The notes below the pieces were generated by a model, which made no database searches, was not told where the DNA came from, and was given only the letters and a program-made list of their open reading frames with translations. Both the position numbers and the translations under genes were made by a program. Below, in pieces: positions 23,478 to 36,328 of a DNA stretch of 64,000 nucleotides. The stretch comes from Undaria pinnatifida (lineage: Eukaryota > Sar > Phaeophyceae > Laminariales > Alariaceae), in contig JABAKD010000018.1 of the NCBI GenBank assembly GCA_012845835.1, positions 3,292,229-3,356,228 on the forward strand, given 5' to 3'. Each line of letters opens with the position of its first letter. Within the stretch, counting starts at the first letter, position 1.

Positions 23478-24531
23478 TTCCTCAGGGCGGGAGTTCTTCC
23501 CCCTTGTGAGAAGGAAAGGGATCTTTATGAACGTCCCTAAGCTGCTTTCCGCAAGACTCCGTGTGTTGGTAATCCGCGGACAGGCCAGGTTGGCGAATGT
23601 ATCAGAATAAATAAAGGATGCGAGCTGCTTTTCGCACATTTTCGTATGTCGATCTTTCACTAAGGCAGCGCGGAGAGACAGGGACTTACACGTTACTGCA
23701 TTTTTGTTTATGAGGCACATCGCTCGTCTTTGTCGGAGGCCCCCTCATGATCATGGGAAATTTGAACAAGACAACAAAAAAATTCAATATCCGCGTTCCT
23801 CATTTACTTTTCCCAAATCAATGGCATTCATGTTTTATAGCTGAACGCCTTGTTTGATGCACTCGTTCGAACAACTGTTGATACGTGCCAAGTATACCGG
23901 GACAGTCGATCTACACCCCCGCTTCCGAACGCTAAATACGACGAGAAAAGAAACAAGTGCACCAACAAAGACATTGAGAAAACGAGAAATCCAAATATCG
24001 AGAAAAACATCGGAACGGACAACCGAACGAAAGCTAAACGAAAACAAGAAACAAAAGAAACAAAAGAGACGAAAAAACGAACTCTGCTTGAAAACGCACG
24101 CTGCTCCCTGTGATCCTCGGACATGCCCTTACCGACAACTCATACCCCTTGCGATCACCGGCTTGGTTTTCGGCGGCACCTTGACCGGATGTCGTCTAAA
24201 CATTATCGCCATACCGCATCCTTTTACTTTAGCTGCGCGTAAACAGCAAGACAAACAGTGGATGTCTTTCAAGCACCAAACCTCAGTCGTCATACTTAGA
24301 AGCAAACAAGCTTCACGATAATGAGCTACAAAGTCAGCGGTGGATATCTTCGAATGGCCACCCCCGCTGTACATCATCACAAACAAACCAGAGAGTCATA
24401 GACCTTCCTTTAACAGCAAAACCATTAGCTACATTTAACAGGTCCGTTTCCGCCAGTCCATTCTAGTAATGAAAGCAGGTAGAGTAGCTAAACACCACAT
24501 TCAGTCATACAGGCGGTTTAGTTGGCGACAT

Positions 24532-25986
24532 TTAGCCTACGCAGAAAAAGCGAAACCAGATAGCGATTCTTGAGCAGCAGCAGGAAAACCACTTTGTTAC
24601 GGCTAACGTCCAATCTGCTCCATCTGTTTCCGTCTTTACAAACTCCTCTTCCTCCCGGTCCTTCCGAAAGCCCAAAGCAGGCGGGCACACGGAGTCCGAG
24701 GCGGGGGAACCCACCACGGAAACTTCTCGCAACCTCACCGTGTCCAACTCAAAGAACCGCCCTTGGTCCAACGCCCCCGTCCCGGTGGGGTGCTCGTCGC
24801 TTTCGTCACAACCGCCCGGGTAAGCGGAGCTGTCATCCTTCTCCTCAGCGTCCGACATCGTCCCAAAGCTCAAACTGTTCGCCACACCGCCCTCTACGAC
24901 GGCGTCCGACTTCAAGGTTTCTTGGACGAGGGGGCACACCGACTCCTGGGCGAGGTGTAACACGGGGTCCAGTTGAGGGAAGCCTTGGTTCGAGCCCCTC
25001 CAGGAGGAAGTGTCATCTTCCCCCGCATTTGAGTCGGTGAGAGTAGTAGAGAGGTCCGTTACCGGACGCTCAACTGGATCGAATGCCGGCCACCAATTTT
25101 TGTTCGGCTCCCCCGAAGGGTTGGCCGTGTCGTGGGTTGTTGCGTCTGACTCGGTCCACATTGTCGAGCTATCCGTTTCTGACGACGAGCCTGCCGGATC
25201 TAATGCCGCATGCTTTTGGTCCGAACCCTCCGCGGTAGTCGTGTCCTTATCCCCTTCTTTTGAGACGTTGTAGTTGATCGACGTTGTCTGCGTTTCCGGG
25301 GGCGTCCACACCGGATCCAATTCCGGGCACCAGATTTTCTCCGACCCCCCTGAGAAGTCGCCCGTACCGTGAATCGCTACGCCTGAATCCCAGCAGTGGC
25401 TCGAGCTTCCTCCCTGCGCGTCCGAACCGGTCCAATCGGTCGAGCTGTTCAACCCTGTCCAGTCGATGGAGTCGCTTCCTGTCGAGATGGGATTCCACGC
25501 CCAACGGTCGGGGCCAGGGGAGTGCCCGGGGTCCGACACCACCGAAGACACGGCCTCCGACGCCGTGGAGGTGGAGGATGCGGGGTTGCTGTCGTCAATG
25601 TCCGGCAAGGTTGTGTCATGCGTGCGCCACGCGGGCTTCGAATCGGTCGAGGGGGAAGAGGTGGGATTCATGTCCGAAAGGTCCAACGATATGGTGCCCT
25701 CGACATTCCCCGTGACAAGGTCGCGGCACAGAACGGGGTCAGACTCTAACGGGGTCGACGAGTTCCCAATGTCCTGGGGGGCCGTGCATGTGCTGCCGGC
25801 TTTCCACGTGGCAATAACAGAGCAGTCTGACTCCGGCCATGTGGTAGAGGCTTCTTGAAGGGGTTTGTCCAAAACGCGAGAGATGGCCGCTTCGACCATT
25901 TCCATCCTGGCAGCATCGTCTTTCTCCTGCCAAGGCCAACAGGTGGGGATAACAGAGGGAGAGTAAACCAGCGAGGGAGGGAACAT
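24532..25986 (-). CDS. Hypothetical Ser/Thr/Asp-rich repeat protein, 484 aa (copy 2)
   Basis: Second copy, with the same translation as copy 1 over all 484 residues; I noticed no nucleotide difference by eye. The LDPV-like repeat cores, Cys/Phe/Trp-rich end and first-ATG start are as in copy 1. Upstream and downstream non-coding sequence is also almost identical to copy 1, so identity alone does not prove selection on the protein. It may equally reflect a recent duplication or gene conversion. Function unknown. Confidence 0.6.
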   Translation of the reverse strand: MFPPSLVYSPSVIPTCWPWQEKDDAARMEMVEAAISRVLDKPLQEASTTWPESDCSVIATWKAGSTCTAPQDIGNSSTPLESDPVLCRDLVTGNVEGTISLDLSDMNPTSSPSTDSKPAWRTHDTTLPDIDDSNPASSTSTASEAVSSVVSDPGHSPGPDRWAWNPISTGSDSIDWTGLNSSTDWTGSDAQGGSSSHCWDSGVAIHGTGDFSGGSEKIWCPELDPVWTPPETQTTSINYNVSKEGDKDTTTAEGSDQKHAALDPAGSSSETDSSTMWTESDATTHDTANPSGEPNKNWWPAFDPVERPVTDLSTTLTDSNAGEDDTSSWRGSNQGFPQLDPVLHLAQESVCPLVQETLKSDAVVEGGVANSLSFGTMSDAEEKDDSSAYPGGCDESDEHPTGTGALDQGRFFELDTVRLREVSVVGSPASDSVCPPALGFRKDREEEEFVKTETDGADWTLAVTKWFSCCCSRIAIWFRFFCVG

Positions 25987-27367
25987 GCGAGGGAGCGATT
26001 TATGATCCTGATTGATTGGTATGTGTGAAGCAACTGGTTCGTTGTATTACGCGGGGTCATGCGACCAAACGAAAAACCCATACCACTCTCTCAAGAAGGT
26101 CTGAACGAATATGTCAGGAGTGAGACGACAAAGAACACAGAAGCATCTTTAACGTTTTTCGTTAATTCTTGTTGATGTTAGGGCACCCCTCATCATGTCT
26201 AGGTAAACAATGTCCAGTGGGGTGTGAACAGTTCGGCTTTGGACTTGCGTCTGGACCGCTCCTATATTTGTCGTAGTAAAGTAGCAAGCGGGTGACGGGC
26301 GCGCGAGGTTAGGCGGTTGATTGATTTATATTTTTTTGTCCTTGAACGGTTTAGCTGTCTTGCACAACTGTTGGCGTACTTTTCGTGGTAGTCGTTACAG
26401 AAACGGCGCGAAGGAGTAAGCTATAAGACTGGCGTGTTGAGCCACCGAACACCGGGAACAAGAAATATCAAGCGCCTTCGCGTGCTATGTACCACAGGCG
26501 TAAAGCACAGTTATAAACACCCCAATGTATGGCATTACATTGCTCGTCGAGTTGCGGGTGTATTGGTTTGACCTGTTAAGCCGTGAACGGATGCCCTTGT
26601 TAACTGTAACAAAGGAACTACGCGATACTGTTAGAGTACCACTCGTGTGTCACATCGTCATTCGGTAGGCATGATATTATTCATCGAGCTGCACGTTGCT
26701 TTTCCCCATCGCCAAGGTTTGAGTGGGGTAGAGGTCCCAAAGTCTGGAGCCTGACAAAAACGCTGTGCACTCCTGACGTAGCATGTCTCTACTGGGACAG
26801 GCAAATATGACATAGAGAGCGAGAGAGAGAACTAGTACCGTATACGGGGTATAACATAGTATCACATGCCCTACCTTGTGCACTACACCCACACCGACGG
26901 TAAGCTATTCAAACATTAAGAATATACAGCTCACTTTATCGCCCGGGGTACGATGTATAGACTTGCAACATTCTTCATGTTCTACCTCCCAGGAGCATAT
27001 CTCGCGCTGGATAACAACTATACATTGCTGGAAGGAGGGAGTGCGTACTGTGTCACCCGGGGTACATTTTTTAGCAGCATTACACACGCTACCTGCAATA
27101 CTACCGCCGTAGATTATACCACCCGTGAGATAACAATTTTGTAAATACTAACGATCAGTCACTGTACATCATCCGGGATATCACTTTCCCTATTTTGTGC
27201 GGTTTAAGCTAAACATTTGGTATACCCTCTACATGCCCACCCCGTGACATGCTTATCAAGGCCGTCTCACCTTTCCTATGGTATTAATTTTTGCCGTTGG
27301 CGAAAAGTATCACATACCACATGCAGGTAGTTTTGAAATGGTGACAACAAGCTGATCTACTTGGTAT

Positions 27368-27990
27368 TATCCAGAATATGGTCTTGAGCCGGATGGTCGT
27401 ATAAAGGGCACTCACTACCGGAACTAAATAAGGGTCCGGAGAAGGCACAGCTGTCGTGCTGTTTACTCAATTTTTTCGCACAACATGGTATAGGCGCAGG
27501 GTCCAGAACAGCACAAACGCGGTGGCTACTCTCGGCAGTGACTTTGAGCTGGTGAACACCCAGGCCCCATAAGTTGCCCCCATTAGGTAACTTTGATCAT
27601 GACTGATTCGGTATGGTCGAGGTTTTACGTTTTGTTTGTCCCCAAGTGTTTCCGGACAAACACGTGCATACAGGTTGACCAAGGGATGAGTTTTGGTCTT
27701 GGATTTGAGCTCGATTGTTTTTGCGTTCCATCCAAAGCCCCCTCCCGTTGTACGGGAACCCCACGCCGTACACACAAAAGGAAAGTTTCCAAACTGTACA
27801 ATATCATGACGCGTGCTACGATAGAAGTGCACCACTTTATTCTTGAGGTTTATCAATTTGGGAGCTTAATACCTCTCCCAAGAACTGATGTTTATTCAAA
27901 TAAAAGTGCACGCGACTAATACAGGTATGTTTACATGCCTCGTAGTAGCGTGGCCCACGGTCAGTACCGTAACCCTTTGGTGACTTCAGG
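27368..27990. other. Copy-3-like patch inside copy 2
   Basis: At several diagnostic sites copy 2 matches copy 3 and not copy 1: TATTATCC against TATTCCCC, ATGACTGATTC against ATGAGTGATTC, GTTTTGTTTG against GTTTCGTTTG, and GGATGAGTTTTGGTCTTGG, which is very different in copy 1. On either side copy 2 is copy-1-like. Boundaries are by eye. Confidence 0.55.
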
Positions 27991-28632
27991 GGGGGGAAAT
28001 GTATGGCATGCAAATCGATATTTACTAGGGGAGGACATAACACGACTCAAAAGAGGGTTGAAGTCATCCCACGCAATAGAAAGGGTGCAGCAGAAGTTTC
28101 TAAGCTCCTATTATTACCATTGTGAGGTGCTCAATATCTCAGCCGAAACATGGCTTTGAAGACATTCGCTAGCGCAACTCGAACAGCTTTTGTTTCCGAT
28201 AGATAGTCCTACACAGCGACATCATCACACAAACCGATGGTCCTACACATGAGGAGCTTAACCAGTCCTGATCGTTTGGGCCAATCATTGCAATCCCTAC
28301 CGTGGGATGAATCATTGATAGACTGTACTAGGTGGACATGTTTAATAATGCGATGTCAGTACTATCCGGCACATTTTGCGGTGAAGCGTGATGCCCACGC
28401 AGCATAGCCCCATGCATTCGGCTGCGACATCACACCACACGGATAAGGAGAAGGCGGAACTTTGTTGTTCGTCGTGTTCATCACTAATATTCGTTGTTAT
28501 GCCAAACATTCGCGGATGCTATTCCGACCGTGTTTGCTGATCTCCGTGTTATCGGCAGTCGTTCTTATGCCATGGGGATAATTGATCACGCGCACATACT
28601 TTCCGTTGTACCACATAAAACAATAACTATAT

Positions 28633-28660
28633 AAAAGTGCCATCAAGGCAGCACTTTTTT
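28633..28660 (+). other. Conserved hairpin with T-run, copy 2
   Basis: Same hairpin; a T-to-C change at the loop side shortens the stem to 8 bp, and the T-run is retained. Confidence 0.5.
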
Positions 28661-29591
28661 ATCGTCTAGCTCATCGCTTAGAATCATTCTGCGGTGCGTG
28701 CATAAAACGTAACGTGTACGAATGACGATACAACATCGTCTGCACGGAGCAGCAGAGAGAAGATCCTATTAATAGGTTAGTGGGTAACCAAGGGTGCGTT
28801 CAATGACGTCACACTTAGCGGCTCGGGTCGGTATCATAGAACAAATGCTTTTCATATTGCTGTTTTTACAACCATGGACAACCGTCTACCGTTTCATACG
28901 TATAGTGTTTCACACATACGACTCTATTTTTCGCAGAAGACAGACCCATGGCCGGTATGATTTGCACGACCTATCATGTTGACGGGGGGACGCGATATGA
29001 TCTGAAAAAATATATTTGCTTGATTTTGAATGCTGTACTTCACAGATCCTGCGAAAGATACCGTGACGACAAGCAAAATATGTAGATGGTCAAGATCCTG
29101 ATATGTTGGAGGTGTGTAAATTTTGGTTTCACTGCCACAGGACAAGAACAATTGCGTCGATTTTTGAATGAGGTACAGACGCCACGACAACTGAAAAAGC
29201 AAATACGTCCACCTTTGAATAAATGACGGGACGACTCCCCGCGCGGTTCGTAGTCCAAATTGGGATGTTCTACCAATAATATCTTGCCATGGCCGGGTGA
29301 CGCCTAAAATGGCCGACTACAAAGCAAGAGGATGCGCTGCACATTCGTATACAATGGCCGGACCAGTTTAGTGTGTTCTACGTTTGCACGATTGTGATAC
29401 AAAGGAACTTCATTCTTTGTTTCGTCCCTAAACATATGGTTCGAAATGGGTTGCTAGCGCTCGTCAAAGTTTACGTACTGCGGGTGTACGTGTGTCAGTT
29501 TATTCTCTCACTCTGGAAGAACAGCAGCAAGGGTCTATCATGGCGAAACCCGGGGCAAGCTTTTACATACACAATCGGTATTATACCGTAC

Positions 29592-29860
29592 TGTGAAATT
29601 AATAGGTGGGGACACAGAGTGCCCCCTGCAGGTCTGCCAATTGAGCAGGTCCTCGGAGAGTACTCACTTTCGTTCCTTCGTAGAGATGTAGCTTTATTCG
29701 TTTCCGCCAGAGCCCGGGATAGCTTCTGAGATCGGAGGCGCGTGCCTCCGATCTAATTCCTAACTTCCCCGAATATAAACCGCCAACCTTATCATACGAA
29801 ACCCATCCAAATGATCTCAAATTCGGATACCTACAGGCCTTTCGAGGCCGTATCTTAACA
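29592..29860 (-). mobile_element. Probable solo LTR (269 bp), present only in copy 2
   Basis: Inserted at CCGTAC|GTACTGG of the empty site in copy 1, with GTAC duplicated on both sides (29588-29591 and 29861-29864). The element begins TG (TGTGAAATTAATAG) and ends CA (ATCTTAACA), as LTRs do. Read on the minus strand it starts TGTTAAGATACGG and holds an AATAAA (29693-29698). A perfect 11-bp hairpin AGATCGGAGGC/GCCTCCGATCT lies at 29729-29754. A TATAAA at 29774-29779 lies on the plus strand, so orientation is likely but not certain. No internal coding region is present, which fits recombination between two LTRs. Confidence 0.75.
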
Positions 29861-30006
29861 GTACGTACTGGCAGAAACATGATGTAATACAGTAGTGCCG
29901 GGAATACGAAGGTAGTACATACCAGTATACCGGTAGAAGTTTTGGGGAATCGACATGAACAGGAAGCGGAGTGGGATAGGGCGTTGACGAAAAGAAACAA
30001 TGTAGA

Positions 30007-30500
30007 ATGTTCGACCAGGCTAAGCTATCCACGCGAGTTTGCCACATTGGTTCACGTACACGAAAGCCGGTGTATACTCGCAGACGAGCTGATGGAGCAA
30101 AGGAGGACCATACAATGAAGAATGTGGAGCAAGGGTGGATAAACGTGCTAGCGACAAGTTTCAACAAACAGGCGGAGGCGAACAAGGTAATACCGACCGA
30201 AATTGAAGCCAAGTGACGCGAAGAAACGCGAAAGCACGCAACACCTCTTTTTACGCGCCAACTTAATGCGGTACACATTACCAAACCGGCAACAGCGGAA
30301 CGCGAAGGGGAAAAAAACATGCCGGTGACAGCAGTCCAAGAAGACGGCGCCAGAGCAAACCTAACCAACTAAGGCAAAACCAGGGGCAAAACAATAGCAC
30401 TTTTGTTCACGCCATCAAAGCAGGCACGGCCTAATTTTTTTGCGAAAGGGGTATATACCGCGCACACGATCAATGGAGGAGGCTCCGTCCCTAGTCCACC
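30007..30500 (+). pseudogene. Possible decayed coding relic, copy 2
   Basis: Equivalent of 8217-8720. It shares the in-frame TGA and adds a new TAA near 30367 (CCAACTAAGG against CCAACCAAGG in copy 1). The antisense frame is open for 183 codons. It is decaying on either reading. Confidence 0.22.
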
Positions 30501-33500
30501 TTGCCCCTAGGCTGGAGTAGCGCAACTCCAGTACCCGTTACAGGATGTACCGGCTAGGCTACGTATGCCCTACAACAGCTGGGCTCCACCCGAGCCCAGA
30601 CTGGCGCAATAATGGAACATCAGGTCAACTAAGGTATATTTGAAATCAGGATACGGGATTGTTTTCGCAGCTACGGTGTCGCGTATGTCAATGATGTAGA
30701 CGCGATGCCTCTCTCACCTTCGCGACTTCCGTCTCGTTGACGGCCACGTCGCTACCCACCGCCAGGTCGTACACGCACATTTTCATGTAAGGCACTAGTG
30801 ACAACTCGAACTTCGAACAACCGCAATCACTTCCGTCCGAAAGAACAAGCTGTTTAAATAACGTCGGCACTGGGTGCTGCTGACGACAATCGTGGTACTC
30901 GAGTACTCGTAGCGAGCAGAAGTATACAGAGTAGCGGCGAGAAGTAGCGAGAGAGGGGCAGAGGATGTCGGCGGTAGACAGAGAGGTCTCGTCTCGAAGC
31001 GAAGGGAAATATCACGATACGGGGAGCGTTTTCGGACTGAGCTGTGTGGGGTGTTTACGCCGATCTAGGCAGTCGGCATAATGCACGCGGCATGATCCCC
31101 CTGCGACGTGCTGCGAGCTCAGCGTAGTAGATATCGACGCTCGGCAAGACATGATCTCTGTCATTTTGCCTTGTCTCTTCCAAGCCTCGACTTAAATCAC
31201 TATTGCAAGTAACAAAAGACTCATCGCATCAGGGTTGGTCAGAACTTGCGCCGGCGTAGGACAGTAATTCCGCAGCAAATATACGTCTTTGGTCAGGAAT
31301 GGGCGTGGAGGCACGCCGTGGCATTAACACCCATCCTCTCGGGAGTCAGCATCGAAAGCTTTGGACCACAACCCAGCATCGTGGAGTCTTGACCCCTCGT
31401 GTGGAGGATTTCAAGGTATATTATAGTGAAAATGAGGTGGCACCTTTTAAGGGACAGGGTGAATGACATGACGGTCATGCGTCACGTCAGCAATCATTAA
31501 CCCGGGTGGTGCTGGGATATCATATGAACACAGCAATGTTTCATGTCCCCGGAAATCGTTTACCCCAGAGCGCTATTCAAGTGAAGAGAGCGGGCGCCGC
31601 ACCAGCGCCAGCTGATTGATAGGCATATGAACGACCTCAACAGCAGCATTCCTCTCTACTACAGCGTCCTCTCTGTTATGACACAAGCATACCGGTAGAC
31701 ATTCGGCCTGGTCTTATTCATCGTGGCAAGCACGTCAGGGCCCTTTTTTACTTTAAGGTACGCTTTTCAATGACGTGGCGGTCAGTCAAGAAGCTATAGC
31801 AGTATTTTGCTATGACACGTATCTCACGATCTCTGTGCTGCACGACTACCCAAACCTCTACACCGAACTGTACGAAGTAGCGCTCATCGCATCATTACTC
31901 TGGTACACCTAACATAGCTACTTGATGCTGTGTCGACGTTTGTTCGATCGTGGTTCGTGTCTTCTGATGGTGTGGTGTGAAGCTATGGGTTGCGGCCACC
32001 AGTTCCCCCAGTGTAGGTTGTGCCAGGTTCACGGTAGCACCATTAAGTTACCTTCACCACGACCGTGGGTGGCGCTTAACGTCGTCAAAATCACACGCCC
32101 AGTTCCCCCCAAAAATGCTATATCAACACCTCCGGGGGTACGTTCCTTGACGTCAACGCGATACTCGTGCTTGTTTGGTTGAACGTGCCGCGCATCGGTC
32201 CCCAGTGGGTTGGAACATACGTTGGAGCGTGGAAATCTGCAATGAGGATTATTTTCGTGGGAATAGAAATGCTCTGTTTCGTTGCAAGATCGTGCGGAAG
32301 CTGGGCAGATCGTCCAACACGCTTGAGTAATCCGCGTTGTGGCCACAATAATATAAAAGAAAAAACTCCTGGCACTTAACATCATGATCCTTTCCTTGTT
32401 CCAGGTCGACTCTTTGAAGCCGTGTTTCCGGTTGCAGCCCGTATTTCGGGTTTCACTAGAGGGCATTAGTCCCCTGGAAATATAATTATATAGTCTATCC
32501 ATTCCCTCGATCTCCATAGTTTTGCCTTGTCCACTGCAGCGGTCTCTATCGCCTATCCGTGGGAGGCATATCACTATACTTCGCACCGTAGTATTACTAC
32601 ATTATTAATGCAAACGTTTTGATTGGACATCCATTGCCGTTTTCTTTAACGGCAAATACCTCTTACTTCAGATGTTCGAATTCCAATGTGTGGCGGATCG
32701 ATACGCGGTACATTCAATTTTCCGTGCTAGAGTTGTTCGTGAGGTCCGATCGGTACAAGCATGTTTTCTTGCCGTACAAGGCTTAACGCTACTCGATTCA
32801 ACAGCTCCGGCGAAAACAAATGTGCTTTGCCACAGATACGTCACTACTCGTTCGGGTACCGACATGAATGTTAGCATTCTATCATAGCACATTATCGATC
32901 AACGCACGGGCAGGCCTATCACCCGCGATCAACTAATCCATGCCATGCGAACAGTGCTCGTACTTACCGTTTTCCCGCACGACTCTATTCCATACAGCAC
33001 ATTGTCTACGTTGTATCCACACTTGTCCAAGCATACAAATTCTATTCTTACCCACTCCTCTTTCCACTCGCTTTGCAGGTTGGGGGGGCAACATATGGTT
33101 GATCGGGGCCTGAAGATGTATTCGTCATATATGCTCACATCCAATTGCCATGCGATCAGGACCTGTTCCCACCGCCGTTCCCTATATACCATTGCTGATA
33201 CGATGCATCTCCCCGTGTCTACCAATTATCGCGTTTCTGTTTTCGCTTAAATCATACTCCACTGCTAGGTGGTTTTCCAATGTATCCACATCACTCAGTC
33301 GTACTGACGACTAAAATACCTGAAAGCATTAAATGTATTTTCCTTTACTGCGATGTTTGACAAAGTACGGTCGTGAACAACGACTACTGAACTAAAGTAA
33401 AATAGGGGGGGTCGACATTCACTTCGAGTACCGCCGGACGATAGAGGACGGTATCTTTCCCACTGCACGCTTTGTGCTATCTGGCCCACCACACCCTAAG

Positions 33501-35617
33501 TGGCCCACCTCCCTTGGTATTGCCCACGGCACCCTGTGCGCGGGTAAGGGTTTGGGAAAGACAGGAGCTAATCACAAAGGTGGCACCATAAGTCCCCCTC
33601 ATGATTACGGAACCAACTCACGGGAAGGAAATCAAAGCACCCCTCGTACCTCCAATCATGATGACACCAGGGAGAGGTGTACACACCACAAACAGAATCC
33701 ATCAGAACACTGTTATCTCACCACGGATTGGCATCGGAGCGCGTTTTTCATGCCGCATGATGGCATGGGAGCGCCTTTTGCATACTAAACGATAGAATCA
33801 TTGCACACTAGACTATATACGCGACGCGCATGCAGAAGAGTGTGGCTTATACACGCTAACTTGTGCGCGATTGCCGGTTTTAGAGAAGCATGGGGATGGA
33901 CTTAAGAACACCGGTCAAAGGCGTATGTCGAATGTGTGTGGTTTGCACTCCCCAGTATAGCACGAAACATCATCCAGAGAGAACTGAGTGCAAAGAATCG
34001 AACGCCGTTTTTTGCGGGTATATTTGGAGGTCGTTGTCCGTTAATATGGCGTTAGTGAAGAACGCGCCCTCCTCAAAATACGAAAGCCAGCCTGGGTTGT
34101 TGTTTTTGTTCCACACTGGCCGTCCTGTGGTGTACGGAAGGGACGTTTGTCTTGCGCACCCCGTTGTGACAGACGAGTGCATTCAGCACACCCCAAAGAT
34201 AGCAAGTAAGACGGCATTTGGCACACGATATGACGGCTGTAGAGCTACTACACCAAACGATAGCGGCACAGCCCGCCTTCCATAAAGGTCAAACATGGCA
34301 GAGAGCGCCTCGAACACCAAATGATTGGGGGGTGGTAGGTCAAGACAAATGCAAGGATGGACTCGGGATGTCGCTGAACGAACACATATTTCAACTGAAC
34401 ACGTTTTTCATACGCACCACGTCTGAATCATTGGGAGTCTTGAATACCACACGATCGTGGCATGTATTCTTTGCGCGCAACATCGTCGGATATGTACGCC
34501 TGTTTCTGTAGTTGTGTTGAAGCTAAGTACCTAGTATGGGTAAACGCGTACTGACGTTTGCGTGAAAGGACAACAGGAGATTATTAACGCGCTGGCAATA
34601 CAGCGCATATTCACAGCCACACAAAGGCTGCGCCAAAGCAGATAAAACAATGTGGAGAGCCAGAATGGTGAGAAGGTTGGCCAATGGAAGAAAGCAATGA
34701 GCGAAGGTAGGAATACCAAACAAAAAATATAGTGTGCTTTGTTACGAGGGCGGATTGAGTAGACGGTTTTATTCTGTGGTCGACGGGTTGACATTGATTG
34801 CAGCAGAATGACAATGGTTAGTGTATCACGTCAGTGGCAACACCACGTGGGTACCGGGCAGGGAGGTGCTGGCAAACGGATTCAATACGCGAACTCACGG
34901 TGCGCCAATACTAGTGTGGGTCAGCAGCTTCTGACTCAGGTATTTGCGACTTAACGACCGCCATTAGGGGCTCCGACCATAGTAACGTGGTTCCGTGTAC
35001 CAAAGACATTATCAATGTATTTCATAAGGATGCAATGTTTGGGCTGGTGACCCAACGCCGCGGCAGCGGGATTACTTTTTGAGCCCCCTTTTTAGGTGTC
35101 TCGGTGCCACTCGTACACATTACCCTCCTGTTCCTTTGCGGTGGTAAGCATTGGTGCTGATATTTTTCGCGATACGAATCAACAACGAAATATTGCTACG
35201 CCACGCAAAATATATGGTCTAGTTAACCCTTGCATGTTCAGTACAGTGTCACTCGTGCGAGTGACGCAACATCGGCAGTGAAGAAGAGGACACTTCCTTC
35301 TACCGTAGCTATCTCCAGATGCATGGCGAACGATATCACGGACGGGGGTTGTCGCCGTTGGGAGTCGTGGTGTTCACGTCCAAACGTCGTGAGGTGCATG
35401 ATCTTACCGTTTCGAGTGCGCTATTGATGTATGGAGTAAAAACCTATTTGTTGTTTTTCTTTCCAAATGCGTCGTCGTTATCGTTTGCTGGGTAGCGACG
35501 GAGAGATGTTAACCCCCGTGGCTAGATACACCCATCGCAGCTTACAGCAATGCCCTATGTATCTCGCCCATTGATATACGACTTGCCTCTCTGTCACTAC
35601 AATGATACCAGTCGGTT
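30501..35617. other. Non-coding stretch, copy 2
   Basis: Equivalent of 8721-15604 without the Helitron-like insertion; the empty site is at about 33328-33336. No gene accepted. Confidence 0.45.
35248..35265. other. Inverted repeat, copy 2
   Basis: Identical to 15235-15252. Confidence 0.45.
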
Positions 35618-36328
35618 TCCTAACTATCGCCTCCTGCAATCATCTCATGTGACCAAGCCTCGGAATGGTACCGTACCATTGGAGCCTTATAACCTAGCTG
35701 AAAGGTAACATAAAACAATACGAATGATGAATAATCATATCTTGATGCGCAAAATACCGGCTACATAAACCGTCCCCTCTCCCTCCCGCCCACCCTTACC
35801 CCATCATTCAAAAGAGATGTTAGGGGCGATCGGGAGGATGGGAAATACAAGACGCAAAGATCTGACTTGGCTTGCCAATTCAGGGACTACCTCATGCCTA
35901 TCCACGTTATCAGCAAGAGCCCCAGCCGGCTTGCACTCCTGGCTAGCCTCTACTAGACGAGCTGCACCCGAGCCTTGTCCTGGCGTGCTCACTTACCTTT
36001 TCACACAATACCCTACGACCCCGATCCTCGACTTTGTCTGTTACTTTGTACTCTTACGTTTGTGGACAAAGCACTACCTTATTATTTGTCTTTCGAATTC
36101 CGTTGTAATTGTTATTCTCTAGGGTGTGAAAGAGACGTCTTCCTTTGGTTTAATATACCCATCGCTGCCTCCTGCATCCTCCTTTTTATCTGGCGCACAA
36201 ATATACAGTTTTTTCCTCTCCCCAACATTCTACCGGCCAGCATCCTAACTTTTGCCGCCTACTGTCGTCTCGGGTGACCAAGCCTCCCCATGGTACCGTA
36301 CCATTTGACTCCTCCAACTCCGTGGTAG
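35618..36328. repeat. Diverged direct repeats flanking region B, copy 2
   Basis: Same arrangement as copy 1. The ATGGTAC-C-GTACCAT inverted repeats are at 35665-35679 and 36290-36304, also 625 bp apart. Confidence 0.5.
35804..35992 (-). pseudogene. Region B fragment, copy 2
   Basis: Equivalent of 15791-15979 with scattered replacements; the ADNVDRHEVVPELASQ block is unchanged. Same flanking direct repeats and spacing. Confidence 0.38.

Larger units (their letters stand above)
25987..30006. other. Non-coding stretch, copy 2
   Basis: Equivalent of 4460-8216. Contains the copy-3-like patch, the hairpin and the solo LTR listed separately. Confidence 0.45.
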
